Assembly: GCF_014635665.1 (NCBI RefSeq)
Contig: NZ_BMDG01000003.1
Span: 186,001-250,000 of the forward strand
Direction: 5' to 3'
Source: Isoptericola cucumis
GTDB taxonomy: Bacteria; Actinomycetota; Actinomycetes; Actinomycetales; Cellulomonadaceae
DNA length: 64,000 bases
Made by a program: the position numbers and the translations under genes. Below are positions 44,393 to 53,483 of this stretch, piece after piece. The notes beneath the pieces were generated by a model. The model saw only the letters and a program-made list of their open reading frames with translations. It had not been told where the DNA came from and did no database searches. Each line of letters opens with the position of its first letter. Within the stretch, counting starts at the first letter, position 1.

Positions 44393-45345
44393 CCTCCGTG
44401 ACCTCCTCGACCCCCGTCCTCACGCCCGCCGGCCGGCGCGACTCCCGCGCCGCCCGGAGGGCCCCCGGCCGGCCCCGCACCGCCCGGTACGCGCTGTGGT
44501 TCGTCGCCCCCTTCGTGGTGCTGTTCGTCGGCGTGTACGTCGCGCCCATCTGCTACGCGATCTACCAGAGCCTGTTCCGCATCGAGCGCGACCCGCTCGG
44601 CCTGACCCCGCCCACGGAGGTCCTCGACCCGCTGTTCAACTACGCCGCGGTCCTCCAGGACGCCGCGTTCGTGGCGTCGCTGGGGCGCGTGCTGCTGTTC
44701 GGCGCGGTCCAGGTGCCGCTCATGCTCGGGTTCGCCCTCGCGCTGGCGCTGCTCATCGACTCCGCCTCGGCGCGCGGCAAGGGCTTCTTCCGGCTGGCGA
44801 GCTTCGCGCCGTACGCGGTGCCGACGGTCGTGTCGGCGCTCATGTGGTCGTTCCTCTATTCGCCGACGAACAGCCCGATCAACCGGCTGCTCGAGCCCGC
44901 GGGGATCACGGTGGACTTCCTCGGCGCCGACCTCACGCTCTGGTCGGTCGCGAACGTCGTGACCTGGGGGTGGACCGGCTACAACATGATCATCATCTAC
45001 GCCGCGCTGCAGGGGATCCCGGGCGAGGTGCTGGAGGCCGCCAGGCTCGACGGCGCGTCCCCGTGGCGCACCGCGTGGCACGTCAAGGTGCCGCTCGTGC
45101 GGCCGGCGATCCTGCTGACCGCGGTGTTCTCGATCATCGGCTCGGCGCAGCTCTACAACGAGCCCTTCGTGCTGTCGTCGAGCACGGGGACCATCGGCCC
45201 GCAGTACACGCCCCTCATGGCGGCGCAGTCGTCGATCACCGCCGCCAACTACCCGTACGCCGCCGCCCAGTCCGTGGTGCTCGCCCTCGGCGTCGCGGTG
45301 CTGTCCGTCCTCTTCTTCCGCCTCACCTCCCGGAGGTCCTCGTGA
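44389..45345 (+). CDS. Sugar ABC transporter permease (MalF/UgpA type)
   Basis: A membrane subunit of 318 residues with six helices and the cytoplasmic ATPase-contact loop EAARLDGASPWRTAWHVKVP near residue 220. It opens with an Arg-rich cytoplasmic tail. The ATG overlaps the binding-protein stop and its own stop overlaps the next permease, so the three are coupled. No ATPase gene follows; a shared MsiK-type ATPase elsewhere is the usual actinobacterial solution. Confidence 0.93.
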   Translation: MTSVTSSTPVLTPAGRRDSRAARRAPGRPRTARYALWFVAPFVVLFVGVYVAPICYAIYQSLFRIERDPLGLTPPTEVLDPLFNYAAVLQDAAFVASLGRVLLFGAVQVPLMLGFALALALLIDSASARGKGFFRLASFAPYAVPTVVSALMWSFLYSPTNSPINRLLEPAGITVDFLGADLTLWSVANVVTWGWTGYNMIIIYAALQGIPGEVLEAARLDGASPWRTAWHVKVPLVRPAILLTAVFSIIGSAQLYNEPFVLSSSTGTIGPQYTPLMAAQSSITAANYPYAAAQSVVLALGVAVLSVLFFRLTSRRSS

Positions 45346-46295
45346 GCGCCGCCGCGCCCGCCCTCGCCGATGCCGGCGCCCGACCCGACGGAGCGGCGCC
45401 CGGCGCGCCGGCCGGCGGGGGCCCGCGCCGCGCGGTCCGGCCCCGCCGCGACACGGTGGAGTCGACCGTCGGGAGCCGCGTGCTCGTCACCGGGGTCCTG
45501 GTGCTGACGAGCGTCTACTTCCTGCTCCCGCTGTGGTGGCTGCTGGTGGCGGCGACGAAGGACGCCGGCCACACGTTCGCCGGCAGCCCGCTGTGGTTCA
45601 GCCACTTCGACCTGTTCGGCAACATCGCCGACCTGTTCGCGTACAAGGGCGGCATCTTCGCGCTGTGGCTCGGCAACGCCGGCCTGTACTCGATCGTGGG
45701 CGCCGGGGTCGGCACCCTGGTCGCGGCGGCCACCGGGTACGCCGTCGCCAAGTACGAGTTCCCCGGGCGGCGCACGCTCTTCGCGGTCGTGCTGGGGGCG
45801 GTGCTCGTGCCCAAGGTGCTCTTCACGCTGCCACTGTTCCTCATGTTCTCGCAGGTCGGCATCGTGAACACGTATCTCGCGGTGCTGCTGCCGAGCATCG
45901 TCAGCCCGTTCGGCGTCTACCTCGCCCGCATCTTCGCGGCGTCCTCGGTGCCCGACGAGGTGATCGAGGCGGCGCGGCTGGACGGCGCGAACGAGGGGCG
46001 GATCTTCTTCCGGGTGAGCCTGCGGATGATGTCGCCGGCGCTCGTGACCATCTTCCTCTTCCAGTTCGTCGAGATCTGGAACAACTTCCTGCTGCCCTCG
46101 CAGGTGCTGATCGACGAGCAGCTCAAGCCCGTCACGGTCGGGCTCGTCTCCTGGAACGCGCTGGTGCAGTCCGGCCAGATCGAGCGGCACATGGTGCTCG
46201 TCGGCGCGTTCGTCGCCGTCGTGCCGCTGATCGTCGCGTTCCTGTCGCTGCAGCGCTTCTGGCGCTCGGGCCTGGCGACGGGGGCGGTCAAGTGA
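45342..46295 (+). CDS. Sugar ABC transporter permease (MalG/UgpE type)
   Basis: The second permease subunit, 317 residues, with six helices and the coupling loop EAARLDGANEGRIFFRVSLR near residue 210. A 45-residue Pro/Ala/Arg-rich cytoplasmic start precedes the first helix. GTG 45342 overlaps the upstream stop and the gene overlaps the GH35 start by 4 bases, placing importer and glycosidase in one transcript. Confidence 0.93.
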   Translation: MSAAAPALADAGARPDGAAPGAPAGGGPRRAVRPRRDTVESTVGSRVLVTGVLVLTSVYFLLPLWWLLVAATKDAGHTFAGSPLWFSHFDLFGNIADLFAYKGGIFALWLGNAGLYSIVGAGVGTLVAAATGYAVAKYEFPGRRTLFAVVLGAVLVPKVLFTLPLFLMFSQVGIVNTYLAVLLPSIVSPFGVYLARIFAASSVPDEVIEAARLDGANEGRIFFRVSLRMMSPALVTIFLFQFVEIWNNFLLPSQVLIDEQLKPVTVGLVSWNALVQSGQIERHMVLVGAFVAVVPLIVAFLSLQRFWRSGLATGAVK

Positions 46296-48103
46296 CGGCC
46301 GCGCCGACGCTCGGCGCGGCGGGCACGACGCTCCTGCGCCGCGGCGTCCCGCACCGGGTCCTGTCCGGCTCGGTGCACTACTTCCGCGTCCACCCCGACC
46401 TGTGGCCCGACCGGCTGCGGCGCGTGCGGGCGATGGGGCTCAACACGATCGACACGTACGTCCCGTGGAACTGGCACGAGCCGGAGCCGGGCCGCTTCGA
46501 CCTCGCCGGCGACCGCGACCTCGAGCGCTTCCTGCGCCTGGTGGGCGAGCTCGGCATGGACGCCGTCGTGCGGCCAGGGCCGTACATCTGCGCCGAGTGG
46601 TCGAACGGCGGGCTGCCCGCCTGGCTCACGGCGACGCCGGGCATCGCGCTGCGCACGAGCGACCCGGCGTTCACCGCCCCGGTGGCGCGCTGGTTCGACG
46701 AGCTCGTCCCGCGCCTCGCGGCGCTGCAGGCGAACCGCGGCGGACCGGTCGTCGCGGTCCAGGTGGAGAACGAGTACGGCAGCTACGGCGAGGACCACGC
46801 CTACATGGCCTGGGTCGAGCGCGCGCTCGCCGAGCGCGGCATCGACGAGCTCGTCTTCACCGCCGACGGACCCACCGACCTCATGCTCGACGGCGGGACG
46901 GTCCCGGGCGTGCTCGCCGCGGCGACGCTGGGCTCCCGGCCGGGCCCGGCCCGCGACCTGCTCGCCGCGCGGCGCCCGCCCGGCGAGCCGTTCCTCGTCG
47001 CCGAGCTGTGGAACGGCTGGTTCGACCACTGGGGCGAGGCGCACCACACCCGCGACCCGCAGGACGCCGCCCGCACGGTGCGCGAGGTCCTCGACCTCGG
47101 CGGCTCCGTCAGCCTGTACATGGCGCACGGCGGGTCGAACCCCGGTCTGTGGGCGGGCGCGAACCACGACGGCGACGTGCTGCAGCCCACCGTGACGAGC
47201 TACGACAGCGACGCGCCGGTGGCGGAGGACGGCACCGTCACCGCGAAGTTCCACGCCCTGCGGGAGGTCTTCGCCCCGTACCGGTCCGCCCACCTGCCGG
47301 CCGACGCGCTCGACGAGGGGTGGACGGCCCCGCGCCGGCGCCTGGCACCCCGCACGCTGCCGACCGTCCACCGGGCGGCCGTGCCCGCGCTCCGCGAGCT
47401 GGCGGGCGCGGGGGAGCGCAGCCCGCGGTCCCGCACCTTCGAGGACCTCGGCCTGGACGCGGGGCTCGTGCTGCACCGCGCGACGACCCGGCTGCCGGCG
47501 GGGGAGTCGGTGCTCAGCGTGCTCGGCCTGCACGACCGCGCCGTGGTGCACGTCGACGGCGTCCCGGTCGGCACCCTGGAGCGACGCACGGCGCACGAGG
47601 GCCTCGTCGTCGTCGGCACCGGGGCCGAGGTGGAGCTCGAGCTGGTGGTGGAGCACCTCGGCCGGGTGAACTACGGCCCGCGCCTCGGCGAGCCCAAGGG
47701 CCTCGTCGGCGACGTCCTCGTGGGCCGCCGCATCGTGCACGACTGGGAGTCCCGGCCGGTCCCGCTCGACCACATCTCCCCGGACGCCCTGTGGGCCGCG
47801 GCCGACGGGCCCGTCACCGGCGGCCGCGCCGTCGTCGCCCGCGCGACGCTCGACGTCGACGAGCCGGCCGACACGTACCTCGCGCTGCCCGGCTGGGCCA
47901 AGGGCTTCGTGTGGGTGAACGACGTGCTGCTCGGTCGCTACTGGGAGGTCGGCCCGCAACGCACCCTCTACGTCCCCGCGCCGCTGCTGCGGCCCGGTGC
48001 CAACACCCTCACGGTGCTCGAGCAGCACCGCGGGGGCACCGACCTCGAGCTGCTCGCCGAGCCCGACCTGGGCCCGGCCGAGGAGTACGTCGAGGAGCTC
48101 TGA
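46292..48103 (+). CDS. GH35 beta-galactosidase (intracellular)
   Basis: A glycoside hydrolase family 35 enzyme of 603 residues. The barrel opens with SGSVHYFRVHPDLWPDRLRR and NTIDTYVPWNWHEPEPG. The acid/base is Glu161 in VENEYGSYG, and the nucleophile is Glu238 in VAELWNGWFDHWG. C-terminal beta domains follow from about residue 340. There is no signal peptide, so it acts in the cytoplasm on imported sugar. With the importer upstream and GH101 downstream, the probable substrate is Gal-beta-1,3-GalNAc, giving galactose and GalNAc. Other beta-galactosides are possible. Confidence 0.9.
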   Translation: MTAAPTLGAAGTTLLRRGVPHRVLSGSVHYFRVHPDLWPDRLRRVRAMGLNTIDTYVPWNWHEPEPGRFDLAGDRDLERFLRLVGELGMDAVVRPGPYICAEWSNGGLPAWLTATPGIALRTSDPAFTAPVARWFDELVPRLAALQANRGGPVVAVQVENEYGSYGEDHAYMAWVERALAERGIDELVFTADGPTDLMLDGGTVPGVLAAATLGSRPGPARDLLAARRPPGEPFLVAELWNGWFDHWGEAHHTRDPQDAARTVREVLDLGGSVSLYMAHGGSNPGLWAGANHDGDVLQPTVTSYDSDAPVAEDGTVTAKFHALREVFAPYRSAHLPADALDEGWTAPRRRLAPRTLPTVHRAAVPALRELAGAGERSPRSRTFEDLGLDAGLVLHRATTRLPAGESVLSVLGLHDRAVVHVDGVPVGTLERRTAHEGLVVVGTGAEVELELVVEHLGRVNYGPRLGEPKGLVGDVLVGRRIVHDWESRPVPLDHISPDALWAAADGPVTGGRAVVARATLDVDEPADTYLALPGWAKGFVWVNDVLLGRYWEVGPQRTLYVPAPLLRPGANTLTVLEQHRGGTDLELLAEPDLGPAEEYVEEL

Positions 48104-48137
48104 CCAGCAGTTCCGCACGCACAGCACGGACCGCCAC

Positions 48138-48159
48138 GGCGGGTCGTCGTCGACCCGCC
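48138..48159 (+). other. Intergenic hairpin between GH35 and GH101 genes
   Basis: GGCGGGTCG (48138-48146) pairs perfectly with CGACCCGCC (48151-48159) around TCGT, 34 bases after GH35 and just before the GH101 ribosome site (GAAGGAG, 48165-48171). It may be a partial terminator, an mRNA 3'-end stabiliser or a translation control element. Confidence 0.45.
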
Positions 48160-48178
48160 CGATCGAAGGAGATCTCGC

Positions 48179-51100
48179 ATGGCACGACGATCCGTCCGTC
48201 CGCGCACCGCGCGCAGCGCCGTGGCCCTCGCCACGGCGCTCGCGGCGGGATGCGCCGGCCTCTCGGTGGCCCCGGCGGCTGCCGCGGGCCCCGACCCCCA
48301 CATAGCGACCGGCACGACGACCGGCACGACCGGCGCCGCGGCCGACGTCGCCACCGCGGCCGACCCGCTCACCCTGCGCTCGGCCGCGCTCGAGGTGCGC
48401 GTCGCCGACGACTTCCCCCGCGTCCTGAGCTACACGGACCGGGCCAGCGGGGCGACCCTGACCGGCAGCACCCGCCCGGTGACCTCGGTGACCATCGACG
48501 GGACGGCGCACGACGTCGCCGTCGCGCGCACCGGGTCCACCGCCGACACCGCGACGTACGGGCTGACGTTCCCCGACCTGCCGGGCGTGCGCATCGACGC
48601 CGCGCTGCGCGTGGCCGGCCAGCAGGTGCGCTTCGAGGTCACGAAGATCGTCGACACGGCCGACCACCGAGTCGGCACCCTCGAGATCCCCGGTCACGAC
48701 CTGCTCACCGTCTCCTCGTCGGACGCCGGGGCCACGGTGGCCAGCGCGATCATCTCGCCGGACCGTGGCAGCACCGGCGACACGTTCGAGAAGGTCACGG
48801 CGGACACGGCACCCGACGCGAAGCCCGTCGGCTCCGCCTACGCGATCGTCAGCGCGGGCGGCCTCGCGGCGTCCGTCGTCACCAACAGCGTCTACGACGA
48901 GGCGCAGGGCAGGGCGACGCGGGAGGGCAACCGCGTGCAGCGGCAGGCCTTCGCCGACGGCGACGTGAAGAGGGTCGGGGTGTGGTCCGGCGCCTGGACC
49001 TATCGCGCGAAAGGCTCGACCGTCACCGAGGAGCTGCCGTCGGCCACAGTCGTCGTAACGGGGGACGCCAACGACGACGGCGCCACCGACTGGCAGGACG
49101 GCGCGATCGCCTACCGTGACGCCGCGCCGAAGGCGCAGGGCGCCGACCAGGTGCCCGACCGGGTCGTCACGCACATCCCGTTCAACTTCGCGTCGCAGGC
49201 CACGCACCCGTTCCTGCGCACGCTCGACGACGTCAAGCGCATCTCGCTGGCCACCGACGGCCTCGGCCAGATGGCGCTCCTGAAGGGCTACGGCTCGGAG
49301 GGCCACGACTCGGCCCACCCCGACTACGGCGGCCACTACAACGAGCGCGCCGGCGGCCTGGCGGACATGCGCCGGCTCCTGGCGTCGGGCGGCGACTGGA
49401 ACGCCGACTTCGGCGTGCACATCAACGCCACCGAGGCGTACGCCAACGCGCACGCGTTCTCCGAGGAGCTGGTCGACCCCGACTCCGAGGGCTGGAACTG
49501 GCTCGGGCAGTCGTACTACATGGACCAGCGCCGCGACATCACCAGCGGTGACCTCGCGTCGCGGATCGGCCGGCTCGCGGACGAGACCGGCGGCGACCTC
49601 GACATGCTGTACGTCGACGTCTACTACAACTTCGGCTGGCAGGCGCGGGCGCTCGCGGACGCCGCGAAGGACTCCGGCTTCGAGCTCGCGACCGAGTGGT
49701 CGGACAAGTTCGAGGCGGACTCGCTGTGGAGCCACTGGTCGGCCGACGAGAACTACGGCGGCGCGTCGAACAAGGGGCTGAACTCGCAGATCGTGCGGTT
49801 CATCCGCAACGCGGAGAAGGACACCTGGAACCCGCACCCGCTGCTCGGCAACGCCCGCATCGTCGAGTGGGAGGGCTGGACCGGCCAGGTGGACTGGAAC
49901 GCCTTCTACGAGAACGTCTGGGCGAACAACGTCACCACCAAGTTCCTCCAGCACCACGAGATCCAGCGCTGGGACGACGAGGAGATCGCCTTCTCGGACG
50001 GCGTGACGGCGCGCGGCACCAGCGCGGCGGACCGGGAGATCCTCGTCGGGGACGCGGTCGTCGCGCGCGGCGACACCTACCTGCTGCCCTGGGGTGCGGG
50101 CGACGCGCCGGGCGCGGAGGGCAAGGTCGCGGAGGGCGACAAGCTGTACCACTACAACCCGGACGGCGGGTCGACCACGTGGACCCTGCCGGGCGAGCTG
50201 GCCGGCGCCTCCGGGCTGAGCCTCTACCGCCTCACCGACACCGGCCGCGAGAAGGTCGGCGTCGTGCCGGTCACGGGTGGCGAGGTGACGGTCGAGGCCG
50301 AGGCGGGGCAGCCGTACGTGCTCTTCCCGGACGTCCCCGGCAACGCGTTCCGCGCCCCGGGGGCGAAGCAGGTCGGCTGGGGCGAGGGCACTCCCGTCAC
50401 CAACCCCGGTTTCGACGCCGGCGACCTGGCCGCCTACGACACCACCGGTGCCGTGACGCGCGAGCGGCTCAGCAACGGCCAGCACGTCGCGCAGCTGGGC
50501 GCCGGCCCTGCGGCCCTGTCGCAGCGGCTCGGCGAGCTCGAGCCGGGCACGTACGCGGCGAGCGCCTGGGTCGAGGTCCAGCCGGGCGCGTCCCGCCCCA
50601 CGACGCTGGAGGTCTCCGGCCCGGGCCGGGCGGTCCGCGGCGCGTCGGTCGACCTGGAGCGCTCGACGGCTCGCAACGAGGTGGCGGCCGACGACAAGCA
50701 CAGCCGCTACTACCAGCGCGTGCAGGTCGTGTTCGACGTCGTGGACACGACGCGCCCGACGTTCACCGTGCGGGCGGGCGAGGGCGATGCCGTCGTCCGG
50801 CTCGACGACCTGCGGGTCGTGACCACGAAGCGCGCGCAGGCCCCGGACGCCGACGGCGACGTGGTCGCCTTCGACGACTTCGAGTCCGTCCCGCAGGGCT
50901 GGGGGCCGTTCGTCAAGGGTGACGCCGGCGGCGTCACCGACCCGCGCACGCACCTGGCGGAGCGGAACGCGCCGTACACGCAGGCCGGCTGGAACGACAA
51001 GCTGGTCGACGACGTCATCGACGGCGAGTGGTCGCTCAAGGCGCACGAGGAGAACCGCGGCCTGGTGTACCGGACGACGCCGGCCACGGTGCGGTTCGAG

Positions 51101-52177
51101 CCCGGCCACGCGTACCGCGTCTCCTTCGACCACCAGTCGGGTCGCGGCGGCCACTACTCATGGGTGACCGGGTACGACTCGGTCGCGACCGGGAAGCCGG
51201 AGAGCGTCGAGACCCGCAGCACGCCGCTCGGCGAGCAGCGCGAGACGGCGACCTTCACCGAGGAGGTCGTGGCCTCGGCCTGCGGCGACACCTGGGTCGG
51301 GCTGCGCAAGGCGACCGGCGGCGGGAACGAGGCGGACCTCGTCCTCGACAACTTCCTCGTGACCGATCTCGGCGTCGCGGACGAGGTGCCGGCGTGCGCG
51401 TCGCTCGACGTCGAGCCCTCGACGGCGTCCCTGGAGCCCGACGTCGCGAACACCGTGACGACCACGCTGCAGGTCTTCGAGCCGGCCGACGTCGCCGACG
51501 TCTCCGTCGGGCTCGACGTCCCCGAGGGCTGGGAGGTCACCGCCACCGACGCCGCGGAGGCCGGGTCGCTGCCGAGCGGCGGCGAGCTCGTCACGACGTG
51601 GGAGGTCACGCCGCGCGGCGACGTCACCACCGACGCGTACCGGCTGACGGCCGCCGCGACGTACACCACCACGGCGGACCCGGTCGGCCCGCGCACGGTC
51701 GAGGCGCGCTCGGACGTGCACGTCGTGGTGCCGCCCGCGGCAGGAGAGCACTGGGCGAGCGACCTGCCGTTCGTGGAGACGACGAACGGCTGGGGCCCTG
51801 TGGAGCGCGACCTGTCGAACGGCGAGCAGGGGCAGGGCGACGGCACGCCCCTCAGCCTGCGCGGCACGGTGCACGACAAGGGCATCGGGGTGCACGCGCC
51901 GTCGAGCGTCCGGCTCTTCCTCGGGGAGCGGTGCGCGACGTTCACCGCGACCGTGGGGGTCGACGACGTGCAGTCCCGCGGCTCCGTGGCGTTCGAGGTG
52001 CTCGGCGACGGCACGTCGCTCGCGAGCACGCCCGTGCTGCGCGGCGGCGGCGCGACGGAGGACCTCGCGGTCGACGTCGGCGGCGTGCGCTACCTCGACC
52101 TGGTGGTGACCGACGGCGGTGACGGCGTCGGCAACGACCACGCCGACTGGGCGAGCGCGAAGCTGTCCTGCGGCTGA
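48179..52177 (+). CDS. Secreted GH101 endo-alpha-N-acetylgalactosaminidase, multidomain
   Basis: A 1332-residue secreted enzyme of glycoside hydrolase family 101, which releases Gal-beta-1,3-GalNAc (core 1) from Ser/Thr of mucin-type glycoproteins. Order of parts: signal peptide (about 1-41), N-terminal beta-rich domain (60-310), catalytic barrel (about 325-640), C-terminal beta domain, two jelly-roll modules (about 740-890 and 895-1070), a NEW3-like domain (1080-1190) and an NPCBM module (1192-1332, with FVETTNGWGPVERDLSNGE). Likely nucleophile is Asp480 in MLYVDVYYN and acid/base Glu506 in LATEWSDKFE. VVTHIPFNFASQATHPFL is GH101-like. There is no cell-wall anchor, so it is probably released. 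Confidence 0.88.
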   Translation: MARRSVRPRTARSAVALATALAAGCAGLSVAPAAAAGPDPHIATGTTTGTTGAAADVATAADPLTLRSAALEVRVADDFPRVLSYTDRASGATLTGSTRPVTSVTIDGTAHDVAVARTGSTADTATYGLTFPDLPGVRIDAALRVAGQQVRFEVTKIVDTADHRVGTLEIPGHDLLTVSSSDAGATVASAIISPDRGSTGDTFEKVTADTAPDAKPVGSAYAIVSAGGLAASVVTNSVYDEAQGRATREGNRVQRQAFADGDVKRVGVWSGAWTYRAKGSTVTEELPSATVVVTGDANDDGATDWQDGAIAYRDAAPKAQGADQVPDRVVTHIPFNFASQATHPFLRTLDDVKRISLATDGLGQMALLKGYGSEGHDSAHPDYGGHYNERAGGLADMRRLLASGGDWNADFGVHINATEAYANAHAFSEELVDPDSEGWNWLGQSYYMDQRRDITSGDLASRIGRLADETGGDLDMLYVDVYYNFGWQARALADAAKDSGFELATEWSDKFEADSLWSHWSADENYGGASNKGLNSQIVRFIRNAEKDTWNPHPLLGNARIVEWEGWTGQVDWNAFYENVWANNVTTKFLQHHEIQRWDDEEIAFSDGVTARGTSAADREILVGDAVVARGDTYLLPWGAGDAPGAEGKVAEGDKLYHYNPDGGSTTWTLPGELAGASGLSLYRLTDTGREKVGVVPVTGGEVTVEAEAGQPYVLFPDVPGNAFRAPGAKQVGWGEGTPVTNPGFDAGDLAAYDTTGAVTRERLSNGQHVAQLGAGPAALSQRLGELEPGTYAASAWVEVQPGASRPTTLEVSGPGRAVRGASVDLERSTARNEVAADDKHSRYYQRVQVVFDVVDTTRPTFTVRAGEGDAVVRLDDLRVVTTKRAQAPDADGDVVAFDDFESVPQGWGPFVKGDAGGVTDPRTHLAERNAPYTQAGWNDKLVDDVIDGEWSLKAHEENRGLVYRTTPATVRFEPGHAYRVSFDHQSGRGGHYSWVTGYDSVATGKPESVETRSTPLGEQRETATFTEEVVASACGDTWVGLRKATGGGNEADLVLDNFLVTDLGVADEVPACASLDVEPSTASLEPDVANTVTTTLQVFEPADVADVSVGLDVPEGWEVTATDAAEAGSLPSGGELVTTWEVTPRGDVTTDAYRLTAAATYTTTADPVGPRTVEARSDVHVVVPPAAGEHWASDLPFVETTNGWGPVERDLSNGEQGQGDGTPLSLRGTVHDKGIGVHAPSSVRLFLGERCATFTATVGVDDVQSRGSVAFEVLGDGTSLASTPVLRGGGATEDLAVDVGGVRYLDLVVTDGGDGVGNDHADWASAKLSCG

Positions 52178-52207
52178 GCCGCCGCGGGACGTGGACGCCC
52201 GGTGCGG

Positions 52208-52435
52208 TCAGGCCTCGGCCGGCCGCATCGGGCGTCCCGTCTCCAGCAGGGGCTTGAGGTCGGCCAGGGCGGAGACCCGGCCCCCGGTGTACTTGTCGAT
52301 CCACCGGTCGTGGACCAGCCGGATCGGCACCGGGTTGAGGTGGTGCAGGGTCCGTCGGCCCTGCTTGCGGGTGACGACGAGCCCGGCGTCCGCGAGCCCC
52401 CGCAGGTGCTTCATCACGCCGAACCGAGAGGTGCC
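52208..52435 (-). pseudogene. Truncated ArsR-type regulator remnant
   Basis: Reading leftwards from 52432, the frame gives TSRFGVMKHLRGLADAGLVV and later HHLNPVPIRLVHDRWIDKY, the recognition helix, wing and C-terminus of an ArsR repressor of the kind paired with SRPBCC proteins. The first helices, about 40 residues, are missing. The open frame continues to 52504 but encodes unrelated residues, and no partner gene is present. The break near 52435 coincides with the start of the regulatory region of the next operon. This looks like a leftover from a rearrangement rather than a working gene, though a re-started short protein cannot be excluded. Confidence 0.7.
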
Positions 52436-52568
52436 CGCAGGGTCACATGTCGATGACGACGATCCCGCGTGCAGTAGTGACCGTTCCCTGGGCCAAACAA
52501 TCATTTTCGCTCACTTCTATGGTTGGATGTGCAGGAGACGGACCACCGAGACCTTGGCGAGGAGAACG

Positions 52569-53483
52569 ATGACCCAGGCAGCATCGACGGGACGTGTCCC
52601 GGGCGCGGACATGGCGGCAGAGCTGGCGTCCCAGCCCGAGACGTGGGAGCGCGCCGCAGGCCTTGCGGCCGCCGGGGGAGCGGCCCCGGCGGCGGGCGCG
52701 CGCGTCGCCGTGATCGGCTGCGGCACCTCGTGGTTCATGGCGCAGTCGTACGCGGTCGCTCGTGAGGCCTCGGGCCAGGGCGAGACCGACGCGTTCACGG
52801 CGTCCGAGGCCTTCGTCGACCGCGGCTACGACGCGGTCGTGGCGATCACCCGGTCGGGGACCACGACCGAGGTGCTCGAGCTCGTCGAGCACCTGCGCGG
52901 CCGGGTGCGCACCCTGGGGATCGTCGGCGACGAGGGCTCGCCGTTCGTCGACATGGTCGACGAGGTGGTCGCGCTGCCCTTCGCCGACGAGCGATCCGTG
53001 GTCCAGACCCGGTTCGCCACCACGGCGCTGGCCTACCTGCGGGCCACCCTCGGTCATGACCTCGCGCCCGCCGTCGCGGACGCTCGTGCCGCCCTCGTCG
53101 AGCCCCTGGCCGACGTGCTGGTGGACGCCGAGCAGCACACGTTCCTCGGCGCCGGGTGGACCGTCGGCCTGGCGCACGAGGCGGCGCTGAAGATGCGCGA
53201 GTCGTCCCAGTCGTGGACCGAGTCGTACCCCGCGATGGAGTACCGCCACGGGCCGATCGCGATCGCCGCGCCCGGGCGCGTGACCTGGGCCTTCGGCGAG
53301 ATGCCCGCCGGGATCGACCGCGACACCGCGGCGACGGGCGCGCACTTCGAGCACCGCACGGCCGACCCCCTCGCCGAGCTGGCGCGGGTGCACGCGGTCG
53401 CCCTGGAGCGGGCGCGGCGCCGGGGCCTCGACCCCGACCAGCCGCGCAACCTCACCCGCTCCGTCGTGCTCGAGGACTCGTGA
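52569..53483 (+). CDS. SIS-domain sugar-phosphate isomerase/deaminase (AgaS/NagB-II-like)
   Basis: A 304-residue protein with two SIS (sugar isomerase) domains. VAVIGCGTSWFMAQSYAVARE and VVAITRSGTTTEVLEL in the first domain are the phosphosugar-binding loops of the GlmS/AgaS type. FLGAGWTVGLAHEAALKMRE and AMEYRHGPIAI in the second match the catalytic Glu/His region. Likely role: convert galactosamine-6-P to tagatose-6-P and ammonia. GAGGAG precedes ATG 52569. It starts a four-gene operon with kinases and aldolase, all overlapping. A glucosamine-6-P deaminase activity is the main alternative. Confidence 0.85.
   Translation: MTQAASTGRVPGADMAAELASQPETWERAAGLAAAGGAAPAAGARVAVIGCGTSWFMAQSYAVAREASGQGETDAFTASEAFVDRGYDAVVAITRSGTTTEVLELVEHLRGRVRTLGIVGDEGSPFVDMVDEVVALPFADERSVVQTRFATTALAYLRATLGHDLAPAVADARAALVEPLADVLVDAEQHTFLGAGWTVGLAHEAALKMRESSQSWTESYPAMEYRHGPIAIAAPGRVTWAFGEMPAGIDRDTAATGAHFEHRTADPLAELARVHAVALERARRRGLDPDQPRNLTRSVVLEDS

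Noticed and set aside
45917-51154. A 1745-residue open frame on the minus strand across the permease, GH35 and GH101 genes
   Set aside because: It is the Arg/Gly/Val/Asp-rich shadow of GC-rich genes on the plus strand, has no domain or ribosome site, and conflicts with well-supported genes.
52433-52504. N-terminal extension of the ArsR frame as a real protein start
   Set aside because: Residues before TSRFGVMKH have no relation to ArsR and overlap the upstream region of the SIS gene.
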